Assembly (NCBI GenBank): GCA_905221605.1
Contig: CAJNDS010001246.1
Coordinates: 1 to 26,519 of the forward strand
Length of the DNA stretch: 26,519 bases
Direction of reading: 5' to 3'
Origin: Symbiodinium natans
Lineage: Eukaryota > Sar > Dinophyceae > Suessiales > Symbiodiniaceae
In this document: piece by piece, positions 19,145 to 26,519 of the stretch
How the letters are laid out: every line of letters begins with the position of its first letter
How positions within the stretch are numbered: position 1 is the first letter of the stretch
Notes under the pieces: generated by a model
What the model was told of the DNA's origin: nothing
The model's input: only the letters and a program-made list of their open reading frames with translations
Databases searched by the model: none
Made by a program: the position numbers and the translations under genes

Positions 19145-20384
19145 TGTATGTATGTATGTATGTATGTATGTATGTATACAAGTGTACATCTAGACCTAGA
19201 ATCATATAGACACACATTACACATATGCCTTCATGGATCTGTACATATGCGTACATGCACACACTTAAGAAATAATATCTGTATAAATTGTATAAACTTA
19301 TATACTGCCCGTATTGGATCAAGAATACCGCGTGGATTCATGTAAGAAGTCCACGGCTAAGGCTCGAATGCCAGGAGCCCTCGGGCTCCTCGCCGCCGGG
19401 GCCCGGCAACTTTCCCGTGATGCACAGGCGGAGCCTCGGATCTCCGGTGAACGCTGCGGTCGTTCGGAGTTTAATTCAGGTGAATGTTAGATGTTCAGCG
19501 TATTCGATCGGCGTCCACACTTGCGTTGATTCTTATTTTTGTTGATACTGGCATCCTGGTAGCACTTGCACGAGCAGGAATGACACGGACAAAGAGATCA
19601 CTTCATCCTCCGTCTCTGCTACGCACTCGCCCCAAATCACCTCGTACTCATCTTCTTCGCCGTCTGCCATGGTCCGCTCATAGCGCCAGCGTGCGGTGGT
19701 GTCATAGACGACAGAAATGCTGATATAAGCAAGAACGGGAACCACAGGGCACCAAAGCCTGGGCAGCGCCTGTTGTAAGCTGCTCCATGCATTCACTGCC
19801 GCGAAGCCGGTGATGTGCCCCATGAGAACAGCCCAAGCGTGAGTATTCAACCGGATCTGGTGCCTGGCCAAAAGTTTCCTGTTACCTCTTCGCTTCTACC
19901 ACGACATCGAAGCGAACCCTTCCCTGGAATGAACAACGAGTTTTAAAAGAATCATTGCTGAAGAAAGGCGAGGATGCAAGTGCCTTTCCGCACGTTCCAG
20001 GTGCAGCGGTCGCAGGTGGCTATCGCAACTTGCAGCCTCCGACAGAGCTGCACGCCTGTCAGCTGGAACCTTCTGCTGCCCCACCGCTCCAGAGTAGTAC
20101 GCCAATACGAGTTGCAGCACACAAAACCACAACATCATGTGCAGCATGTTCACTGCCAGCTGATACCACGTAGCGACGTGATCCAGGAAATAGTAGTGTA
20201 CCACGCGATCGCAGCCCTGGAACAACAGCAAGGCCCCGAAAATGCTAGTGGTGGTGCTAATGATTTCCCACGTGATCTTCTGAATGTCATCGTCTGGCCA
20301 ATTCACCAGATAGAACGTGGCCATCATGAAACCCACGCAACCCAGCAGCATCAAGGAGATACAAACATTCTCCACCTCTTGCAC
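16799..20384 (-). CDS. Multi-pass membrane protein, exon-rich, dinoflagellate-type family
   Basis: Function unknown. Nine exons join in frame, in transcript order: 20384-20080 (EVENVCISLMLLGCVGF, YLVNWPDDDIQKITWE), 19878-19564 (KLLARHQIRLNTHAWAV), 19434-~19366 (LRLCITGKLPGPGGEE), ~18861-18762 (CVLLLLMGLVLGVAELV), ~18443-18357 (SAMSFAWCVHISVDWW), 18023-17981 (DHSMKAVVSALSGT), 17748-17714 (IAFMLIFGLDK), 17474-17400 (VADMNAHDAEVDNALRTI, ISALGLL) and 16858-16799 (VGISWERCFDAAVGGVAKEH). Most introns begin GC or GT, at least one GA, and all acceptors are AG followed by G. The product has roughly eight to ten hydrophobic helices with charged loops, including an acidic loop (ADGEEDEYEV). I recall similar dinoflagellate-expanded proteins with a conserved final G(F/I)SWE..FD motif but no assigned activity. 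The 5' end is missing (20384 is a splice acceptor) and further 3' exons are likely. The third and fourth exon junction is the least certain. Confidence 0.75.
16870..16996 (+). repeat. Degenerate telomere-type array, TTTAGGG with variants
   Basis: TTTAGGG units are mixed with TTTAAGGG, TTTAGGGG and a T8 run. The array begins within about 12 bp of the acceptor of the GISWERCFD exon, so it lies inside the preceding intron of the membrane-protein gene. Its orientation is opposite to the array at 15834. Confidence 0.93.
19114..19180 (+). repeat. (ATGT)n tetranucleotide microsatellite
   Basis: About sixteen ATGT/TATG units lie in the intron between the CITGKLP and VLLLLMG exons of the membrane-protein gene. 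The (MYVC)n-type open frames here are artefacts of the repeat. Confidence 0.95.
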
Positions 20385-20441
20385 CTCAAGGAAAATGGGG
20401 AAAGTCTAGAGCTTTCGGAACAAAGGACCATCACAAAGTAA

Positions 20442-20442
<1 letters not shown>

Positions 20443-20478
<36 letters not shown>

Positions 20479-20528
20479 TTTTGTTTGCGCTTCCAAGATG
20501 ACATCCACCCCCCCCCCCCCCCCCCCCA
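20443..20528. repeat. (TG)n microsatellite and C tract
   Basis: A TG run at about 20443-20475 is followed by a T8 run, and a C tract of about 19 nt lies at 20509-20527. It lies just upstream (5') of the first visible exon of the membrane-protein gene, so it is probably intronic. Confidence 0.93.
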
Positions 20529-20673
20529 AATGTGCAAAACATCCACTAAACAGACTCATTGAGCCAATTGAGCTCTTTGAACTCACATCCCAAGGCCTCT
20601 GGGTTCGCCTGGGTGTGAATGCCATGCACCTCTCGAAGGTGCGGCACCTTGGACCTTACTTGGCGTTCAACTG

Positions 20674-20810
20674 GTTTAGGGTTTAGGGTTTTTAGGTTTA
20701 GGGTTTAGGGTTTAGGGTTTAGGGTGTAGGGTGTAGGGTGTAGGGTTTAGGGTTTAGGGTTTAGGGTTCAGGGTTCAGGGTTTAGGGTTTAGGGTTTAGG
20801 GTTCAGGGTG
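20674..20810 (+). repeat. Interstitial telomere-type array, TTTAGGG with TGTAGGG and TTCAGGG variants
   Basis: About nineteen 7-mers occur. Three consecutive GTGTAGG-type units sit in the middle and three TTCAGGG units near the end. Grouping of identical variants suggests local expansion after the array arose. Confidence 0.97.
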
Positions 20811-21349
20811 CCTTTCTTGTGATTTGGGGGTAGAGGATGCGTCTAAGGAGTCTCCAGACACAGTTTGGACCTGAAAATGTTGGCGGCGGGCTTTGGGCTT
20901 GAGGATCAAGGCACAAGGTTTGCTCTTCTGATCCAAAGTCGTACGCAATGCGCACGTCATTCCGGCTCTAAATTTCCAAGGGGCAAGGCCAGGGCCAACG
21001 CCATGGACAGCAGTACAGATCTGCGGCGCGCGCGTGCTGCCGACGCCATGGCTTTACGGGCCCAAAGCACGGGCTGGCTTTGACGCGATGTTCAACATAA
21101 TTTTGGTTGGCCTAAACTTATTGCTGCTATTCAGGATAGAAATTAGTTTTGCTTGTCAGCTGCGCTTGTCGGATCGTGTGCCATCCAAACTGGGCTTTCA
21201 GCCTGCGACCTGCCGGCGCAGGCACCTCGAGTCACGCTTCGTGTGAGGGCGGCACAAGCTCCACCGGGAGCAACAAGTTGCGGTCCATGTGTGAGAGATC
21301 GTGAGAGGGTCGTTCGTGCCCCCGCCGAAGGGATGGTCAAATCGTCAAA
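20811..21349. other. Interval between telomere-type array and LINE
   Basis: No supported gene. The right part (from about 21150) may be degraded 5' sequence of the LINE that becomes recognisable at about 21350, but no conserved motif is seen before that point. Confidence 0.4.
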
Positions 21350-23035
21350 ACAAGTGTTGCGAGCTCTTGCACAACGCGGCGCAGTGCCTGGCTCGTGCAG
21401 AGGTGCCTGAGCAAATTGCAGCCGGGCTTCGCCTTGGCCGCATGGTGGCCCTCCAAAAGCCTGCGGGGGGAGTCCGGGCCTTCGTCATGGGCGATTTTTT
21501 TCGGCGCCTCGTCTCGCGCACGCTCGCCCAGCAGTTCAGTGCCCAACTGCAGGAAGCTTGCGCCCCGTTCCAATATGCCCAAAGCAGGTACGGAAGCGCT
21601 GGCACGCGCCCTCCGCTTCGCTAGGGAGTCCAATCGCTCTACCACCGCGGTCAGTGTTGATGGGGTTGGAGCCTACGACCACATTTCCCGGAGTTGCACG
21701 TTCCAAGGTCACAGGGGGATCTGTTGATGCCCGGACTGTTTGCTGTCGGCATCCACCGAGCGTTGCAGACGACCCACTCCACTTTTCCGCCTGGGAGAAG
21801 ACTTGTATTCATTTTTGGATGACACATACATCATCATACATCACGTGCCCGGTTGAACGCGCGGTCCCCACCTTCCGTACCCTCCGCGCAGCGTGGGCGG
21901 AGCACGCCAACATAGACTTGAACCTCGGCAAGACGCGAGTTTGGAACGCAGCGGGCGAGGAACCTGAGGGCCTGGCGGCGGAACTGCCGCCCCTGCCAGG
22001 ACACCCCCCAGTGTGGGTTGGTGCCCACTCTTTGCCGGCAGAACAACAAGGCATGGGCGTCCTAGGCACACCGTCGGGCAGCGATGCTTTTGTTGATGCG
22101 TTCCTGCAACACAAGATAAGGACCCACACGTCCTTGCTGTCCAAAATCCCCGCCGTCCCGGACCTTCAGGCGGCGTGGCTGCTATTGCTCATGTGCGCCG
22201 CCCCGCGTTGCCACTACCTGCTCCGCGCCTTGCCGCCCTCTGCCACGGCGGCTTTCGCCCGCCGCCACGACGAGATGGTTCTCACTTGCTCGGGGGCGTT
22301 GTTGGCCAACGATGCACCGCCGGAGTTGGACGCCCTCACCGCGGCGCGACCGCAGTTGCCTTTGCACTTTGGTGGGCTCGGTTTGCGGTCCGCAAAGGTC
22401 ACGCGGTCGGCGGCACAGTCAGACACCCTCCCTACACTCCGCGAGCGACACCCCAAGAAGGTTGTCTCCTGCCCTGCGTGGCCGCCGCCCTTGGCTCGGA
22501 GTCGAGTCTGCGGCGAGCTGGCTTTGACGCCCCGCCTTGGCGGCAGCTGAGCTGGTTGAAACTTCCCGCCCTGAAACGCCGGCGGTACGCAACTTCGGGG
22601 ACCCTCTGCGAGGATGGCAGCGGGCCGCCACGTCACGCTTGGATGCAGCGGCGAAAGCCTCCTTTCTGACCTTGACCCGGCTTCTCGCGCGCTTCTGTTG
22701 TCCCAAGTTGGGCCTGGCGGCTCACGAGCAATCACCGCACTCCCCACCGCGCCTGAGCTGCGCATGCCATCCGATTGCATGCGAGTCGTGTTGTTGCGGC
22801 GCTTGAGACTTCCGCTGCCGCACGTGCCCAGGCAATGCCGCTCTGGCGGGGCTTTGGACGCGCTCGGTGACCACCGGGCCTGCCCAGTGGCGGGTGTTCT
22901 GGGCCCGCGGGGCGCGCCTCTGGAACGAGCCGCCGCCCGTATCTGTCGGGAAGGCGGGGCCCGAGTGGCGACAAATGTCTGGTTGCGTGACATGAACGTT
23001 GACGTGCCGCTGGCGGACTCGCGCCGCATAGAGGT
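21350..23035 (+). mobile_element. Frame-broken LINE-type retrotransposon, RT to C-terminal domain
   Basis: Reverse-transcriptase motifs occur in the right order but in different frames: the fingers region (RLGRMVALQKP and FFRRLVSRTLAQQF, about 21427-21540), motif A (VSVDGVGAYDHISR, about 21649-21692), motif B (GDLLMPGLFAVGIHRALQ, about 21717-21770) and motif C (LYSFLDDTYII, Asp-Asp codons near 21818-21823). The A to B spacing is too short, so an internal deletion is likely. A long thumb/connection frame follows (NLGKTRVWNA, VLGTPSGSDAFVD, IPAVPDLQAAWLLL, LPLHFGGLGLRSA). After more frame shifts comes a C-terminal region with a Cys/His cluster (RQCRSGGALDALGDHRAC) and ICREGGARVATNVWLRDMNV. At least five frame breaks make it inactive. 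No endonuclease domain is visible. Similarity stops at about 23035, beside telomere-type repeats. Confidence 0.88.
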
Positions 23036-23049
23036 CTTCGCGGCTGTGG

Positions 23050-23313
23050 CAAGGTTTTGGGGTTTTAGGGCTTTAGGTTTGTTTGGGTTTTAGGGTTCAG
23101 GGTTTTACGGCTTCAGGATTTTTAGGGCAGGAGCTGCTGGCATGCCACACGTGCGAGGAGAAGGTCCTACGAAGCCATTAGCGCTGGTTTAGGGTTTAGG
23201 GTTTAGGGTTTAGGGTTTAGGGTTTAAGGTTTAGGGTTTAGGGGGTTGGGGGTTTAGGGTTTAGGCTCTAGGCTTTAGGCTTTAGGCTTTGGGGACTCTT
23301 TGGGGTTTAGGGT
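23050..23313 (+). repeat. Telomere-type array, TTTAGGG, degenerate then regular
   Basis: Degenerate GGTTTTAGGG-type units lie at about 23053-23105, then 70-80 bp of unrelated sequence, then regular TTTAGGG units from 23188 and TTTAGGCTC/TTTAGGC variants to 23313. It starts within about 20 bp of where LINE similarity ends. Confidence 0.93.
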
Positions 23314-24640
23314 GTGGCAACGTTCTTAGCGCGCGTCGTGGGCCCTCTAGATTGGGTTTCACGAGCCCACTCCCACGTGCGCGTCACGTGGCCCCTGGTG
23401 ATTGGGAGCAAGTGCAGCTTTTTTTTTCTGCACTTTTCATGGGGTGGGTACAATTGTGTGCGAGGCCGGAACGGATTCAAAGTCAATGAGTCATGCCGCC
23501 AGCGAAATTGCGCCTGCTTGTTTTGACAAACGCACTACTCGTGCTTAACAAACGATATAAACGATTCAAAATCACAGACCGGATGTTGCAACGTCTAGCA
23601 AGGCTTGATCTGCGGGCCTGACATCTCGACCTGTGCAGCTTTTTGACAGAAGCCCGCTAAGCATCAATTATTTTCGATGACTTCACAATACAACAGTTCG
23701 GGCAAATGAAGCTTCGAACGAACCTCGCCGGAACCTATGACGTTCGTGCTCCATCTGCCCGGCCCAAGACCTGACGCGCCGCTTCATGAAGTTGGCGAAG
23801 TGCTCCTGCCAAGGACTGCTTCACTTGACCCCGCATGTCCAACGATGGGAGATGCCTCCTTCAATTCACGGAGGCGTGGCGTCAAGCGAGGGCGAGACAG
23901 CCGGCATATGGGAAGATCCCCGTTAATCAGCTTTTTGATCCTTGAGGACTGTGCCGCGCCTTTTCAAGCGGAAACACCATGTGACAAACAAGTTTGCCGG
24001 AGACATGCTGCAGAATCACCAGGCCACCACGTGTGGATGGCTTTGGTGACCCAGTTGATGTGAAGTCCGCCTGAAGAAATGTGCAAGCCGTAGACGACTA
24101 CTTGTCTACCTAGGTAAAATTCACTGAGGATGTCAAGCAGTAAGTGGCAAGCTGCAGTTTCCTTTTGAACATGTATTTGATTGCGACAGTCATTCCCGAT
24201 GGGCCCCACTTTGGCTAAGACGTTTGTGTCAGGGCTTGGGCCCGAAAGCCTTGGTGCAATACATGCTGTAAGCACATCAACTGCACATTGCCAGTGTTAC
24301 TTGGTTTGCCGAGCCGCGCTCGGGGTCGTACGCCATCATGGTTGTGCCATGATGTGGAAGGTACGCTGGCGCCTCGGCAAAGCAAGCAATAGACTGACCT
24401 GACTGAAACTACCAGCATCTGTAAGCCCCCTGCATCCTGACATGCTAGGGTGTGTCAAGCTTGCACCAAAACGTGAATGCAAGAACTGCCCTAGTCTGCA
24501 ATATAAGCAATGCTTTGGCTCAGCGCGCTCGCCAGTGTCAGCACGTGCTGGATGTCTCGGCATCACAACAGTAAGATCGTGGGTCGCCCGCCGTGTGAAG
24601 TGGTTCCTAAAACGCCTTGGCGCCTTTCCTCATTTCACTG
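23314..24640. other. Gene-poor stretch with weak exon candidates
   Basis: No gene is supported. The best candidates are minus-strand pieces near 24160-24060 (LLLDILSEFYLGRQVVVYG) and 24063-24000 (HINWVTKAIHTWWPGD, preceded by an acceptor-like CAG followed by G), but they could not be tied to other exons or a family. Confidence 0.35.
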
Positions 24641-24651
24641 ACTGCTGCAGC

Positions 24652-24867
24652 TTCCGCAGGCGGGCTGAGCCCTCCAACCAGCCTTGTGGAACGAATAATC
24701 AATTCGGCCGCGTCTGAGCTGAAACAGCTTCGGAATTCATTGGCTGCAAAAGGCATATCTCCATCGTCGTCACCGCAAGAAGACGCTCTCCGGCCTTGCC
24801 TGGTTGCTGCCGAATTTTTTCTAGTCAACATGCATGCCGTTCAGCACGACGATGCGCAAGTCGCCGT
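24652..24867 (+). CDS. Possible isolated exon, product unknown
   Basis: One plus-strand frame reads as a plausible globular segment (GLSPPTSLVERIINSAA, ELKQLRNSLAAKG, CLVAAEFFLVN). It follows a CTGCTGCAG acceptor-like site at about 24644-24652 and ends at a GTGTAAG donor-like site beginning at 24868. I found no partner exons on this strand and no known domain. It may be a chance open frame. If real, it would be the only host gene piece on the plus strand. Confidence 0.25.
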
Positions 24868-25670
24868 GTAAGACTAAGACCTCCGTTGCCAACGTGAGCT
24901 GTTTGTGTCATTGTTGCTCACTCACTTTGCGCGTGGGCGTGGGCGCGTGCGCACGGGTGCGGGTGGGCGTCTTGCGTGTGGGCGTGCTGCCCTCGTTTAT
25001 GGGAGGGGGTCATTCCCCACTGCTGCAGAATCTCAACATCTTCGGGCAGCGGGAGTCGCAATCGCGGCAACAAGAGTACACGAAACTCTGCACTCGGGAT
25101 GGTGGCCCCTTCGTGCGTAGGCCGGACGATGAGGGCACGGGCAGCGTGCGGGCTGGCCCGCGACAGCAGCAGCGCTCTGGATATGATTCGTGCGGTCGCT
25201 CCCTTTTTTCTCTCCCTTACAATCATATCGAATCATATCCTCACAGCGGTCCCCTTAAAAGCCCAATAAAAAGAAGAGAAAAAGGAAGGGCCTTTTTAGG
25301 GAGCGTGAGGACATGAGTGAAAGAGTGAGAGAATCGACGAAGCGAAAGAACGAACACGCGCTTACTTCGTTCGGGCTTACTTTCACTGCACGCGTCATTC
25401 TATTCCTTGTCAATTCATTTCATTCTCACTTCGTATTATTATTAACCTATCCCGCGAGCATAATATTCTTACCGTGAGCTCGCGAACAGTGAGGAGAATA
25501 ATATTATTTCGAAGGCAGTAAGTTAACGCACGGGCCGCAGTAATAATGTTATGAACGAAACAACAGGAATAATATGCGTACGGCGGGCTCACTATAACTT
25601 CCTTTTTGCCCGCGTTTCGTTCACAAGTCCACGCGGATCACGCACTCCGTTCATAAATTCAGTACATTTG
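24868..25670. other. Gene-poor stretch with GC-rich and AT-rich segments
   Basis: A GTGGGCG-rich low-complexity patch lies at about 24928-24990. An AT-rich segment at 25400-25560 holds a 7-bp inverted repeat (CGCGAGC at 25453-25459 and GCTCGCG at 25478-25484) flanked by AATATT-rich arms. No gene is supported. Confidence 0.4.
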
Positions 25671-26320
25671 TCTTTGGATGCGGGAGACACAGGCAGCATG
25701 ACGCTGCCAACCGCGCAGGCAGTCGCCAGGCTGGTCGGGGGGTTCATCAAACTCAATTGGGGCGGACTGTGCGACATCCCAGGCTGGCACATCGCACCCC
25801 TGGGCGCGGGGGTAGTCAGCAGCATGCGTTGCGCGACGACACCAGTGGAGCCAGCAGCGCCAGGATCGGCAAGCGCCTGGACGAGGTTGTCGGCTACGAG
25901 TGGTGACCTCGCTCGCAGGGAATCGACCCAAGATGCCCAGTAGGCGACATGACGATCGACTACGGCGGAGCGGAGCCCCAATCCCCCATGCCGCAGGGCA
26001 AGCTGTGACGCACTAAGCGTCTCTGCGAGTGATCGGCCTGGTCCAGGAGCACGGCGAGGCACACTGTTATGCCGGCATCATGGTCGGTGGCATATTGGGC
26101 GGTGAGCGCTGGGGGCACATTGCGCAACAGGTAAGTCGCCCGCGGTGCGGCACAGTAGTGCAAGAGCAGCCACGCAGCCTGCAGGTCCGGTACGGTGGGG
26201 ATGCTGCGCAGCAATCGGCCGTGTTCAGCACTCCGGGCCGCGAGGGCGCGCTGGACGAATGCATCTGTGCCAAGGGGAGTGCCGCGGACGATGAGGCCTT
26301 GGCAGTCACGCGGCAGTGAG
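25670..26320 (-). mobile_element. 5'- and 3'-truncated LINE fragment, same family as 21350-23035
   Basis: On the minus strand, in order: GTPLGTDAFVQRALA, IPTVPDLQAAWLLL, LLRNVPPALTAQYA (26290 to about 26080), then after a frame shift LALRHGGLGLRSAVVDRHVA and YWASWVDSLRA (about 26010-25915), then after another shift GDCLRGWQRHAACV (about 25740-25700). These match, in order, GTPSGSDAFVD, IPAVPDLQAAWLLL, LPLHFGGLGLRSA and GDPLRGWQRAA of the plus-strand element. No RT catalytic motif is present. It is non-functional, and its upstream end lies about 20 bp from the GT microsatellite. Confidence 0.87.
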
Positions 26321-26337
26321 CGGATGCCGCCCATCAG

Positions 26338-26377
26338 TGCGTGTTTTTGTGTGTGTGCGTTTGGCTTGTGCGTGTGC

Positions 26378-26409
<32 letters not shown>

Positions 26410-26519
26410 GTGCGTGTGCGTGTGCGTGTGTGTGTGTGTGTGTGCGCGCGTGTACGTGTTTTGTGTGTGTGTGTGTGGGTTTCTTTGTTTGTGTGTGTGT
26501 GTGTGTGTGTGTTCTTTTT
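26338..26519 (+). repeat. (GT)n / (GTGTGC)n microsatellite
   Basis: A long run of GT with interspersed GTGTGC hexamers continues to the window end. Open His/Thr frames on the minus strand are repeat artefacts. Confidence 0.97.

Noticed and set aside
25453-25484. 7-bp inverted repeat with AT-rich arms, considered as a hairpin or MITE end
   Set aside because: The arms are short, no target-site duplication is visible, and the wider AT-rich arms pair imperfectly.
1-26519. CRISPR arrays, bacterial operons, rRNA or tRNA genes
   Set aside because: Direct repeats here are telomeric, microsatellite or coding. No spacer pattern, Shine-Dalgarno-led gene series or recognisable rRNA or tRNA sequence was seen.

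Overview
The window looks like nuclear DNA of a dinoflagellate, most likely a symbiodiniacean. Three things point there. Interstitial CCCTAAA/TTTAGGG telomere-type arrays are scattered throughout. Genes are cut into many short exons whose introns begin GC, GA or GT and end AG followed by G. The gene families present (UBL plus ATWG/VTWG-repeat proteins, an exon-rich multi-pass membrane protein, a degenerate RT-bearing LINE) are ones I associate with Symbiodiniaceae. The species cannot be fixed from sequence alone.

Layout: (1) 1-170 is an AT-rich, coding-like fragment unlike the rest. (2) 1748-5649, minus strand, is a multi-exon SohB-type S49 membrane serine peptidase whose exons can be joined in frame through the whole catalytic domain. 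(3) 5796-6211 holds two CCCTAAA arrays around a 223-bp AT-rich insert that is open in one frame along its length. (4) 6212-8987 is gene-poor, with microsatellites and a TTTAGGGG 8-mer array. (5) 8988-12044, minus strand, is a tandem pair of 41-residue-repeat genes. The upstream copy has an N-terminal ubiquitin-like domain; the downstream copy matches it repeat by repeat but lacks that domain and ends early. (6) 12045-16798 is gene-poor, with a roughly 160-bp degenerate tandem repeat, a 40-nt C tract and a 12-mer minisatellite. (7) 16799-20384, minus strand, is a multi-exon polytopic membrane protein. (8) 20674-20810 and 23050-23313 are TTTAGGG arrays flanking a frame-broken LINE at 21350-23035 on the plus strand. 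(9) 25670-26320, minus strand, is a second fragment of the same LINE family, abutting a terminal GT microsatellite.

All four recognised host genes lie on the minus strand, which fits the unidirectional gene blocks known in dinoflagellates. No operon or shared pathway is implied: the peptidase, the repeat-protein pair and the membrane protein appear to be independent genes. The most unusual items are the AT-rich open insert bounded by telomeric arrays, the consistent non-canonical introns with 18- and 28-nt micro-exons in the peptidase core, the colinear tandem duplication of the repeat gene, and the LINE that ends at a telomere-type array.
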